Shown here: positions 1 to 8,461 of the stretch, piece by piece
Numbering within the stretch: position 1 is the stretch's first letter
Layout: every line of letters begins with the position of its first letter
DNA from: Melghirimyces profundicolus
GTDB lineage: Bacteria > Bacillota > Bacilli > Thermoactinomycetales > DSM-45169
NCBI RefSeq assembly: GCF_003054245.1
Contig: NZ_QBKR01000020.1
Location: forward strand, 1-64,000
Direction of reading: 5' to 3'
Length of the DNA stretch: 64,000 nt
The notes under the pieces: model-generated
Told to the model about the DNA's origin: nothing
What the model saw: only the letters and a program-made list of their open reading frames with translations
The model's database searches: none
Program-made: the position numbers and the translations under genes

Positions 1-92
<92 letters not shown>

Positions 93-98
93 AGATCA

Positions 99-137
99 AG
101 ACCCCCGTTCCTTTCAGGGAGCGGGGGTCTTTCGTTT
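99..137 (+). terminator. rrn operon terminator
   Basis: A 9-bp perfect stem, AGACCCCCG (99-107) with CGGGGGTCT (122-130), is followed by a T-rich run. It lies a few bases after the 5S rRNA and should end the rrn transcript. Confidence 0.9.
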
Positions 138-148
138 TTCCGGCCGTA

Positions 149-180
149 AAAAAAACCTTTCCTTACCCGAGGTTTTTTAA
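149..180 (-). terminator. terminator-like hairpin for the small minus-strand gene
   Basis: The stem is AAAAAACCT/AGGTTTTTT. Read on the minus strand it is followed by a run of eight T, so it best serves the small minus-strand reading frame at 198-299. It is weak in GC and could also act on the plus strand. Confidence 0.5.
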
Positions 181-197
181 AAGGTTAAACACTGTTT

Positions 198-299
198 TCA
201 TAGACGAGGGGTGTGAATATAATAAATTATCCCCTTGATCAGCGCCAGGACGGGAACATAACCGATTAACAGCCATTCGGCCATTGTCTTGGCTATCAT
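198..299 (-). CDS. putative 33-residue hydrophobic peptide
   Basis: This is a 33-codon frame starting at an ATG, preceded by AAAGGCGGG six bases upstream. The product has a short N-terminal stretch (MIAKTMAEW), one hydrophobic segment at about residues 9-28 containing a Pro and a Lys, and a basic tail ending HTPRL. It looks like a single-pass membrane peptide. A hairpin with a T tract follows at 149-180, so start signal, frame and terminator are all present. I do not recognise the family. It lies convergent to the rrn operon and divergent from csfB, a place where small sporulation genes would not be surprising, but no function can be assigned. It could be chance. Confidence 0.4.
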   Translation of the reverse strand: MIAKTMAEWLLIGYVPVLALIKGIIYYIHTPRL

Positions 300-436
300 C
301 TGAGTACCCGCCTTTCTTCATGGTTGATTGTCTCTGCAGGGGAGAGAAGGGCAGAACCGATCGGTAATTGTTCTTCCCATGCGTTTCCCGTGTTATACTG
401 GAGGCGTACATACAGAGGCGAAAAAAGAACAGATGG

Positions 437-465
437 GTATAAACAAGATGAACCGGGGAAGAATG
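437..465 (+). promoter_or_regulatory. candidate sigma-F promoter of csfB
   Basis: GTATA at 437-441 fits the forespore -35 (GYATA). GGGAAGAATG at 456-465 fits every fixed position of the sigma-F -10 (GGnnAnAnTR). The spacer is 14 nt, about one short of usual. It lies just upstream of the csfB start, and csfB belongs to the sigma-F regulon in B. subtilis. Confidence 0.5.
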
Positions 466-496
466 GGATGAAAAACTTGCAAAAGGTGGGTCGATC

Positions 497-703
497 TTGC
501 AGAAGAAGGATGATCGGATCCGCTGTATCGTTTGTAACCAATGGCGTGAACAGGGCATCGAGATCCTGGATGAGTTTATCTGCGAGTCGTGTGAAAAAGA
601 AATTGTGAAAACCGATGTAGAGGATCAAAAATACCCGTACTTTGTGACGCGTCTGAAACATCTTTGGACGGGCGGAGAAAACCGGGCGGAACGAGGACTT
701 TAA
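497..703 (+). CDS. csfB: anti-sigma-G factor Gin
   Basis: Gin (CsfB) is a small forespore protein that binds sigma-G and keeps it inactive until engulfment is complete; in B. subtilis it also acts on sigma-E. The 68-residue product has two CxxC pairs (Cys10/13 and Cys29/32) that form the family's zinc site, and the conserved YPYF-RLK-LW patch follows. The start is TTG, chosen because AAAGGTGGG sits seven bases upstream and the first ATG would leave little before the first CxxC. A sigma-F-like promoter precedes it. Position between the rrn operon and the decarboxylase-tmk group matches B. subtilis, except that xpaC is absent. Confidence 0.9.
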   Translation: MQKKDDRIRCIVCNQWREQGIEILDEFICESCEKEIVKTDVEDQKYPYFVTRLKHLWTGGENRAERGL

Positions 704-738
704 GAGAGTCCTCGTCTCTTTTTGTGGAGGGGGAGGAA

Positions 739-2163
739 ATGGAACCAAAAACCCAGCAAAAGGCGCCTCTTTATGATGCTCTGATGCGGCACCGGGAGAA
801 ATCCAGGGGAAACTTCCATGTGCCGGGTCACAAACAGGGACGCGCATTTGACGCGGAAGCCCGGGTGCTCTACAGGGAGCTTTTGACTCTCGATCTCACC
901 GAGATCGGCGATCTGGATGATCTTCATCAAGCTGAAGGAGTGATTCGTGAAGCGCAGGAATTGGCAGCGGAAGCTTTCGGCGCCGATCGGACGTTTTTCT
1001 TGGTGGGCGGCAGTACCGCCGGCAATTTGGCCATGATTCTGGGCAGTTGTCGTCCGGGAGAACGGTTGCTTGTTCACCGCAGTTCCCATCAATCGGTCTT
1101 TCACGGATGTATGTTGGCGGGTGTACGACCCGTTTTTATCAAGGGACGGGGGGCCGGACCGCTGGGGGGAAGCTTGGAACCCGGGGACCTGGATCGGGCG
1201 CTTGACGTTTATGCCGATGTAAAAGGGGTTGTTGTCACCAGTCCGGATTATTTCGGCCGGACGCAACCCCTGTCCGAACTGGCAGCGGTCTGCCATCGGC
1301 ACGGGGTGCCTCTGCTGGTGGATGAAGCCCATGGAGCCCACTTCGGCTTTCACCCCGATCTTCCCGCCCCGGCGCTGTCACAAGGTGCGGACGGGGTGGT
1401 GCAGTCAACGCATAAAATGCTGCCCGCCATGACCATGTCTTCCATGCTGCATCTTCGCGGCCACCGATTGGATCCTGAACGGATCCGGCATGGGTTGAAA
1501 ATAATTCAATCGAGCAGTCCTTCCTATCCTTTGATGGCTTCCCTGGATTTGGCCAGAAGGTTTATGGTGACCCGGGGGGAGGAAGAGTTGGGGCGGGTTC
1601 TGAAGAGAATCCGTCTTTTTCGGGAACAGATCTCCCGATTGGTCCACTTGGTGGAATACCGGTTCCCGGAAAGTGATCCCCTTAAGGTGTGTATCGGAGC
1701 ACATCGGCCGGTAACGGGGTACCGACTCCTTCGGTGGCTGGAAGATCGGAAGATGTATCTGGAAATGGCGGATCACGAAAAAGTGCTGGCTGTCTTCTCC
1801 CCGGGTACGGAATGGGAAGAAGTGGACCGATTGATGGAGTGGCTCGAAGGGCTGGATGATGAAATTCCCGGGATGGAGGAATGTCCGCCCTTTCCATCTC
1901 CGGACATTCCCGTGATGCGGGAGAGTGAGGTATCCTATGAGCAACTCCGGACTGCGGAAGTGGAGACGGTGCCCCTTCAAAAAGCCGGCGGAAGGTTGGC
2001 CGCCCGAACCGTGGTATCTTATCCCCCGGGTGTTCCTCTGTTGCTTCCCGGTGAAAGGGTACGTCGTGAGCAGACGGAAGAAATTGCCCGCCTCATCCGT
2101 CAGGGAGGGCGGGTGAGGGGACTGGCTTCCGGTTTCCCGGTTGGGGTCTACGTGATAAAATAA
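739..2163 (+). CDS. Orn/Lys/Arg decarboxylase family protein (YaaO-like)
   Basis: This is a PLP-dependent fold-type I decarboxylase of the family that makes cadaverine, putrescine or agmatine. The 474 residues include GNFHVPGHKQG near the N-terminus, the cofactor Asp in DEAHGAH (about D195) and the Schiff-base lysine in STHKM (K226). The short C-terminal domain is typical of the Bacillus SpeA/YaaO group. The substrate cannot be read from sequence. I chose the ATG after GGAGGGGGAGGAA rather than an in-frame ATG 75 bases upstream, which would overlap csfB. It is the B. subtilis yaaO position, 28 nt before tmk. Confidence 0.9.
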   Translation: MEPKTQQKAPLYDALMRHREKSRGNFHVPGHKQGRAFDAEARVLYRELLTLDLTEIGDLDDLHQAEGVIREAQELAAEAFGADRTFFLVGGSTAGNLAMILGSCRPGERLLVHRSSHQSVFHGCMLAGVRPVFIKGRGAGPLGGSLEPGDLDRALDVYADVKGVVVTSPDYFGRTQPLSELAAVCHRHGVPLLVDEAHGAHFGFHPDLPAPALSQGADGVVQSTHKMLPAMTMSSMLHLRGHRLDPERIRHGLKIIQSSSPSYPLMASLDLARRFMVTRGEEELGRVLKRIRLFREQISRLVHLVEYRFPESDPLKVCIGAHRPVTGYRLLRWLEDRKMYLEMADHEKVLAVFSPGTEWEEVDRLMEWLEGLDDEIPGMEECPPFPSPDIPVMRESEVSYEQLRTAEVETVPLQKAGGRLAARTVVSYPPGVPLLLPGERVRREQTEEIARLIRQGGRVRGLASGFPVGVYVIK

Positions 2164-2191
2164 GTCACAAATCAAGCTTGGAGGAACTTCT

Positions 2192-3171
<980 letters not shown>

Positions 3172-3191
3172 AGCGGGAAGAGGGATGGAAA

Positions 3192-4214
3192 ATGTCTTTT
3201 GATAAAGTGACCGGACAAGAACGGGTGGTTCGTCTGTTGAAAAACGCCCTGAGGAATCAACGGGTGGCCCACGCCTACTGCTTTGCGGGACGTAAAGGGA
3301 CGGGGAAGGAAAAGACCGCTCTTGAGTTTGCCAAAGCACTCAATTGTCTTCATTCTTCGGATGAACCCTGCGATCGGTGCCGGAGCTGCCGTCGGATTGA
3401 TCATGGAAACCACCCGGACGTGACCCTGGTGGAACCCGACGGACAAACCATCAAAATCGGCCAGATGCGGGAACTGCAACGAAAATTCTCTTACAGTCCG
3501 TCGGAGGAGTCCATGCCTGTGGTGATCCTGCGTCAGGCGGAGGCATTCACCCTGCCTGCTGCCAACAGCCTCCTCAAATTCCTGGAGGAGCCCACGGCCC
3601 GCATTGTCGCGATCCTTCTGACCGAGAACCTCCATGCCCTCCTGCCCACCATCCTGTCCCGTTGCCAGTTAATCCGTTTTCACCCCCTTTCTCCCCACCG
3701 GATCGAAGAGATACTGACAGAACAAGGCGTCCCGCCCGATCGGGCCCGAATTCTCTCCCATCTGGCTTCCGGCGTGACCAGGGCCCGGGAGCTGGCCGAT
3801 CAGGACGGGTTTGCCCCCTTTTGTGAGCGAGTGATAAAATGGAATGAGGAGATCGCCTCCGGAAAATCGGATGCCTTGGTTGAAATCCAAACCTGGCTTT
3901 CGACGGATCCTGGATTGGAAGAGATGGAGCTTTTGCTGGACCTGTCCCTTCTGTGGCTTCGGGATCTGTTGAAACATCGGGCCGGGAATCACGAGGAGCC
4001 GGTGTTTTCCGGATGGAGTGAAGATCTTCGGCGGCAGGCGTCCAAGTGGACTCTGCCCGCCCTGTTAAATGCCATGGACGCGGTCATCCATGCGCGGAAG
4101 GCGTTGACCGGTCCCGTTCAATCCCAGGCTGTCCTGGAAAGAATGGTGCTGTCCATGCAAGGGGGACTTGATCATGCTGTCAGTCGTAGGAGTCCGTTTC
4201 AGGCAAGCGGGTAA
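3192..4214 (+). CDS. holB: DNA polymerase III subunit delta'
   Basis: This is the clamp-loader subunit that, with delta and tau/gamma, opens and loads the beta clamp. The 340 residues contain the AAA+ P-loop-like GRKGTGK at 33-39. It is followed by Glu rather than Ser/Thr, as is usual in this catalytically degenerate subunit. Four zinc-binding cysteines follow in CLHSSDEPCDRCRSC, and the SLLKFLEEP and SRC motifs are present. The end overlaps the start of ricT. Confidence 0.95.
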   Translation: MSFDKVTGQERVVRLLKNALRNQRVAHAYCFAGRKGTGKEKTALEFAKALNCLHSSDEPCDRCRSCRRIDHGNHPDVTLVEPDGQTIKIGQMRELQRKFSYSPSEESMPVVILRQAEAFTLPAANSLLKFLEEPTARIVAILLTENLHALLPTILSRCQLIRFHPLSPHRIEEILTEQGVPPDRARILSHLASGVTRARELADQDGFAPFCERVIKWNEEIASGKSDALVEIQTWLSTDPGLEEMELLLDLSLLWLRDLLKHRAGNHEEPVFSGWSEDLRRQASKWTLPALLNAMDAVIHARKALTGPVQSQAVLERMVLSMQGGLDHAVSRRSPFQASG

Positions 4215-4977
4215 AATATATTATTTTGACCCCGGGAAGTGGGAAATCAGGAAAAATGATTCCGTTATCGTGGAAACCGTCCGGGGAGTGGAATTCGGCA
4301 GGGTGGTCACTGGAACTCGCCATGTGACCGAGGAGGAAGTGGTTCTTCCCCTGAAAAAAGTGATCCGGGTGGCCACAGACGAGGATGTCAAACAGGTGGA
4401 GAAGAATCAACGGGCTGCCCGGGAGGCGTTGTCCATCTGTGAGGAAAAAATCCGGAACCACGGGCTGGAAATGAAGCTGGTGGACGCGGAGTACACGTTT
4501 GACCGGAATAAGATCATCTTTTACTTCACTGCTGACGGCCGGGTGGATTTTCGGGAGCTGGTGCGGGACTTGGCATCGGTTTTCCGCACCCGCATCGAGC
4601 TCCGGCAGATCGGGGTTCGGGATGAGGCCAAGATGCTCGGGGGGATCGGGCCCTGTGGACAGGTTCTTTGTTGTTCTTCCTTTCTCGGCGATTTTGAGCC
4701 GGTTTCCATCAAGATGGCGAAGGACCAGAATCTCTCCCTCAATCCGGCCAAGATTTCCGGGCTTTGCGGCCGGTTGATGTGTTGTTTGAAATACGAAAAT
4801 GACACCTACGTGGATGCCAAGAAAAAGATGCCCGATGTCGGCACCCGGGTCATCACCCCGGAAGGGGACGGTCGTGTGGTGGTGCTCAACCTTCTGGAAC
4901 GTCGGGTGCAGGTGGAACTGTCCGATTCGGGCCGGACAGTGGAACATCCGGCGGAAGCCGTTAAGGCCCAGGGATGA
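4174..4977 (+). CDS. ricT: PSP1-domain protein RicT (YaaT)
   Basis: RicT works with RicA (YmcA) and RicF (YlbF) as an Fe-S complex that stimulates RNase Y processing and the Spo0A phosphorelay. The 267-residue protein carries CGQVLCC near residue 160 and CGRLMCC near 198, which supply cysteine ligands, within a PSP1 domain. A TTG six bases upstream is possible, but the ATG at 4174 has better spacing from AAGGGGGAC. It overlaps the 3' end of holB by 41 bases. Confidence 0.95.
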   Translation: MLSVVGVRFRQAGKIYYFDPGKWEIRKNDSVIVETVRGVEFGRVVTGTRHVTEEEVVLPLKKVIRVATDEDVKQVEKNQRAAREALSICEEKIRNHGLEMKLVDAEYTFDRNKIIFYFTADGRVDFRELVRDLASVFRTRIELRQIGVRDEAKMLGGIGPCGQVLCCSSFLGDFEPVSIKMAKDQNLSLNPAKISGLCGRLMCCLKYENDTYVDAKKKMPDVGTRVITPEGDGRVVVLNLLERRVQVELSDSGRTVEHPAEAVKAQG

Positions 4978-5048
4978 ACGGCTTGCCGATGCAGCGCCGT
5001 TTCACTGGGTGATCCTGAACAGACAGCGGGTGATTTGAGGTGGGGGGC

Positions 5049-5396
5049 TTGGACAAACAGGCCATTTTATCCCGGATGACCCAGATCGAAGACCAAATCG
5101 GGGAACTTTATAAGGAACTGGGCGGTTTGAAGGAGCAAATCGTGCAGATGTTGGAGGAAAACACACGGTTGGTACTGGAGAACGAAGCCCTGAGGGAACA
5201 GCTGGAAAAGCAGAAATCCCGCGAAGAGATTCCGACCGATCCTCCGGAAACGGCCGGCGAAGGGCACGACAATCTGGCCCGGCTTTACAGTGAGGGCTTC
5301 CATATCTGCAACGTTCATTACGGCAATATGCGGGGGAACGGAGACTGCCTGTTTTGCCTCTCCTTTCTGAACAAAACATCCCAGGAAGAAAAGTGA
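5049..5396 (+). CDS. yabA: replication initiation control protein YabA
   Basis: YabA restrains DNA replication initiation by bridging DnaA and the DnaN clamp. The 115-residue product has an N-terminal leucine-zipper-like coiled coil (about residues 5-55), a charged linker, and a C-terminal zinc domain with HICNVH and CLFC. I chose a TTG start giving MDKQAIL, because it lines up with B. subtilis YabA (MDKKE) and has GAGGTGG at the right distance; a GTG nine bases upstream has none. B. subtilis yabB, which would come next, is missing here. Confidence 0.93.
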   Translation: MDKQAILSRMTQIEDQIGELYKELGGLKEQIVQMLEENTRLVLENEALREQLEKQKSREEIPTDPPETAGEGHDNLARLYSEGFHICNVHYGNMRGNGDCLFCLSFLNKTSQEEK

Positions 5397-5449
5397 AGTG
5401 CCGGTGATCCCGGCACTTTTCTGACTTTCGATAACCTCTGGAGGCGATC

Positions 5450-5713
5450 ATGCCGAAGAACGAGTATGTCTTATACATACTGGAATGCGGAGACGGAACA
5501 CTTTATACCGGGATTACCAACAACCTGGAGAAACGGTTGAAACAACACAGAAGGGGGTCGGGAGCGAAGTACACCCGGGGACGGGGTCCGCTGACCCTCC
5601 GGTGGGTGGAGAGGGGGCTGAGCCGGTCCCGGGCACTCTCCAGAGAACGGGAAATCAAAAAAATGGACCGGTCAGAGAAGGTACGATTGATCCGGAAGGG
5701 GGAAGGCGGATGA
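5450..5713 (+). CDS. GIY-YIG domain protein, YazA/UPF0213 type
   Basis: This is a small stand-alone GIY-YIG protein of 87 residues. The fold signature is YVLYILECGDGTLYTGIT (residues 5-22), followed by the catalytic-type Arg in NLEKRLKQH and the KYTRGRGP segment. Homologues are predicted nucleases related to the SLX1 catalytic domain, but the bacterial role is not established. It sits in the conserved yabA-yazA-rsmI order and its stop overlaps the rsmI start as ATGA. Confidence 0.9.
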   Translation: MPKNEYVLYILECGDGTLYTGITNNLEKRLKQHRRGSGAKYTRGRGPLTLRWVERGLSRSRALSREREIKKMDRSEKVRLIRKGEGG

Positions 5714-6594
5714 GAAGGCAGAAAAGTTTTGAAAACGAGGGCGGGGTGCTGTATGTCGTGGGCACACCCATCGGCAATCTCTCCGATCTGTCCGACCGTG
5801 CCCGTGAAGTCCTGGCTGGGGTGAATGTGGTGGCCTGCGAGGATACGCGGCACACCCGAAAGCTTCTCTCCCATCTCGGCTTATCAGTACCCACGATCAG
5901 TTACCATGAACATAACCGTTTCTCCCGGTTGTCCGGGTTGATGGAGCGTCTGCTGCGGGGGGAACGGATTGCCATGGTCAGCGATGCGGGGATGCCCGGG
6001 ATCTCCGATCCGGGAGAAGAACTGATCCGGGAAGCGGTGGAGCAGGATATCCCTGTGATCCCTGTTCCCGGACCCAGTGCCGCCTTAAGCGCCGTCGTCG
6101 CTTCGGGGCTTTCTCCGCAGCCTTTTTTGTTCATCGGTTTTCTCCCGCGAAATTCCAGAGATCGCACGGCGGAACTGACACGATGGAAAGAAACGCCCGC
6201 CACCCTGATCTTCTATGAAGCCCCTCACCGGATCCTCGCCATGCTGAAGGATGTGGCCCGGGTGTTGGGGGACCGTCGGGCGGCGGTTGCCCGGGAACTG
6301 ACGAAAAAGCATGAGGAATGGTTGCGCGGAACCGTGACCGAATGTATCCACCGATTGGAAGAGGAGAAACCCCGGGGCGAGTTCACGGTGGTCGTGGAAA
6401 AGGCGCTTTTGGAACAAACCGGGAAAGAAGATCGCCCCGCGTCCTGGTGGCGGGCCCTGACCATTCAGGAACATGTGGATTGGCACATCCGGCGGGGAAA
6501 AAGCAAAAAAGAAGCTGTCAAAGCGGTCGCCGGGGAACGATCGGTTCCGAAGCGCGAAGTTTACAACGAGTACCATCGCGATCGCAGGACCTAG
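5710..6594 (+). CDS. rsmI: 16S rRNA C1402 2'-O-methyltransferase
   Basis: RsmI uses S-adenosylmethionine to methylate the ribose of C1402 in the decoding centre of 16S rRNA. The 294-residue protein has the tetrapyrrole-methylase fold: VGTPIGNLSDLSDRA near the N-terminus, CEDTRHTRKLL, VSDAGMPGISDPG and VPGPSA. The start overlaps the stop of the GIY-YIG gene. The TAG stop abuts the first base of dispersed repeat copy A, and a strong terminator follows at 6766. Confidence 0.96.
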   Translation: MRRQKSFENEGGVLYVVGTPIGNLSDLSDRAREVLAGVNVVACEDTRHTRKLLSHLGLSVPTISYHEHNRFSRLSGLMERLLRGERIAMVSDAGMPGISDPGEELIREAVEQDIPVIPVPGPSAALSAVVASGLSPQPFLFIGFLPRNSRDRTAELTRWKETPATLIFYEAPHRILAMLKDVARVLGDRRAAVARELTKKHEEWLRGTVTECIHRLEEEKPRGEFTVVVEKALLEQTGKEDRPASWWRALTIQEHVDWHIRRGKSKKEAVKAVAGERSVPKREVYNEYHRDRRT

Positions 6595-6746
6595 AAGCGT
6601 TGTGATTTCATGTTCGTTTCGGGAAAACGAGAAGCGTTACCCAAAACAGCGACTTTGCTGTCCTGCCCGGCGGGACTTGTGCTCTGTGAGTACAACCGGA
6701 GCGGCTTCGGGTAAATGCCCCGCTCACTTTTTCACAATCCTTCTGG
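6594..6746 (+). repeat. dispersed MITE-like element, copy A
   Basis: This 153-bp element begins GAAGCGTTGTGA and ends TCACAATCCTTC, which are imperfect inverted repeats of each other (10 of 12 positions). The left module (GTGATTTCATGTTCGTTTCG) recurs at 11103, 13169, 26122 and, inverted, at 51702. Inside lie GCTGTCCTGCCCGGC, GACTTGTGCTCTGTGAG and a GAGCGG/CCGCTC hairpin. It contains no gene and starts at the last base of the rsmI stop codon. Confidence 0.75.
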
Positions 6747-6765
6747 ATGTTATCCGACTGAACGC

Positions 6766-6792
6766 AGGACTCCTCCGAGGGAGTCCTTTTTT
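6766..6792 (+). terminator. intrinsic terminator after rsmI
   Basis: The stem is AGGACTCC (6766-6773) with GGAGTCCT (6780-6787), followed by six T. It lies downstream of repeat copy A and isolates the tmk-rsmI group from the PTS gene. Confidence 0.9.
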
Positions 6793-6976
6793 GTACATCC
6801 CTTGGCCTGTTCGCAAGGAAGATCCCGGAAAAAAGGAATCAGGTCCGATGGAGCGAACTCTAACTATAATGGGTGTTGCTCATGCGGACCGGAAATTCAA
6901 GGGGGCCGGTGCGCCTATTCGAGGGACAGCCTACATATCATGTACTGATTTTATTTTTTGGAGGTGTACACCAAGG
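6793..6976 (+). other. leader region of the PTS gene
   Basis: No gene is seen. There is a good -10 (TATAAT, 6865-6870) but no matching -35, which would fit an activated or repressed promoter. An imperfect GCGGACCGG/CCGGTGCGC hairpin lies in the leader without a T tract. GGAGGTG at 6959 is the ribosome-binding site. Confidence 0.4.
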
Positions 6977-8461
6977 ATGAAAGCGTTATTCGGAAAGTTG
7001 CAGCAGGTCGGTAAAGCGTTGATGTTACCGGTTGCGGTCTTGCCGGCGGCGGCGATTCTGATGTCGCTGGGGGTGCTGGTCAACACGGTGGCGGTCAAGA
7101 TGTCCATGGAAGGATCGTGGCTGAACCACGTGGGCGACACCATGATCACCGGCGGCAACGGGATCCTGGGTTTCTTGCCGATCCTGTTCGCCGTCGGTGT
7201 GGCGGTGGGCTTAAGCGGCAGTTCCGGGGCGGCGGGATTGGCGGCGGTGGCCGGTTATCTGGTGCTCAACTCCATCGTGGGGATGGACGCGCCCAAGCCG
7301 GATAATGGGGAATGGCAGGTGAAACTGGATCAGACGGGCGTATTGGGAGGAATCATCACCGGTCTCGTCACGGCTTGGCTTTACCGGAAATACCACGATG
7401 TCCGGTTCCCCGAGTGGCTTCAGTTTTTTGGGGGGAAACGCTTTGTTCCGATCATCACTTCTTTCGTCATGTTTTTTGTCGGGATCCTGTTTTACTTCAT
7501 CTGGCCCACTGTCGAAGGGTGGATTGAAACGGCGGGCAACGGAGTGATCGGAGCCGGCGCCGCCGGTTTGTTCGGATTCGGGATGTTGAACCGGTTGTTG
7601 ATTCCCTTGGGCCTTCACCATATCTTCAATTCGGTGGCCTGGTTCCAGTTGGGCAAATTTCAAACACCCGAAGGGGAAGTGGTGACGGGGGACCTCTCCC
7701 GCTTTCTGGCCGGGGACCCCAGTGCCGGTATCTTCATGGCCGGTTTCTTCCCGATCATGATGTTTGCCCTTCCGGCCGCCTGTCTGGCGATGGTTCACGA
7801 GGCCAAGCCTTCGCAACGACCCATGGTGGCGGGGGTTCTGGGAAGTGCGGTGCTCACCTCCTTTATGACCGGGATCACCGAACCGATCGAATTTTCGTTT
7901 ATGTTCCTGGCACCCGCCCTCTACCTTATTCACGCGGTGCTGACGGGGACGTCCATGGCGCTGACGTATCTCCTCGACGTAAAACATGGTTTTGGGTTCT
8001 CCGCCGGGTTGATCGATTACCTCGTCAATTTCCACCTTTCCACAAATGCCTGGTGGATTATTCCCGTGGGCCTGGGGTACGGTGTGATCTATTACGGGGT
8101 GTTCCGTTTTGCCATCCGAAAATTTAACCTTCCCACACCGGGTCGGATCGAAGAAACGGATTCCACAGAGACCGGGGGGGTTGCGAACGGGGGAAAGAAC
8201 CCCGATGAACTGGACCGGTTGGCCCATGAAGTGCTGAAAGCGATCGGCGGAGAGGAAAATATCGAGGAGCTGGATGCCTGTATCACCCGGTTGCGGATCA
8301 CCTTGAAGGACGAGGAAAAGCTGGATAAGCCGCTGTTGAAAAAACTGGGCGCTGCCGGTGTGATCCGGGTCGGGCCCCGGTATTACCAGGCCGTGTTCGG
8401 AACCCAGTCAGAACTTTTGAGAGACCGGATCCTGCGCCTGATCGGAAGGGAATCCGCCTGA
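6977..8461 (+). CDS. PTS sugar transporter IICB (GlcNAc/glucose family)
   Basis: This is an integral membrane phosphotransferase permease that imports and phosphorylates a sugar using phosphate passed from HPr through a IIA protein. The 494 residues comprise an N-terminal IIC domain with about ten membrane segments, including GITEPIEFSFMFLAP, and a C-terminal IIB domain whose phosphorylated cysteine is C435 in LDACITRLR. There is no IIA domain, so one must be supplied from elsewhere. The loop and C-terminal sequence resemble NagE/NagP more than PtsG, so N-acetylglucosamine is the first guess. The stop overlaps the start of the next gene, which implies joint function. Confidence 0.92.
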   Translation: MKALFGKLQQVGKALMLPVAVLPAAAILMSLGVLVNTVAVKMSMEGSWLNHVGDTMITGGNGILGFLPILFAVGVAVGLSGSSGAAGLAAVAGYLVLNSIVGMDAPKPDNGEWQVKLDQTGVLGGIITGLVTAWLYRKYHDVRFPEWLQFFGGKRFVPIITSFVMFFVGILFYFIWPTVEGWIETAGNGVIGAGAAGLFGFGMLNRLLIPLGLHHIFNSVAWFQLGKFQTPEGEVVTGDLSRFLAGDPSAGIFMAGFFPIMMFALPAACLAMVHEAKPSQRPMVAGVLGSAVLTSFMTGITEPIEFSFMFLAPALYLIHAVLTGTSMALTYLLDVKHGFGFSAGLIDYLVNFHLSTNAWWIIPVGLGYGVIYYGVFRFAIRKFNLPTPGRIEETDSTETGGVANGGKNPDELDRLAHEVLKAIGGEENIEELDACITRLRITLKDEEKLDKPLLKKLGAAGVIRVGPRYYQAVFGTQSELLRDRILRLIGRESA

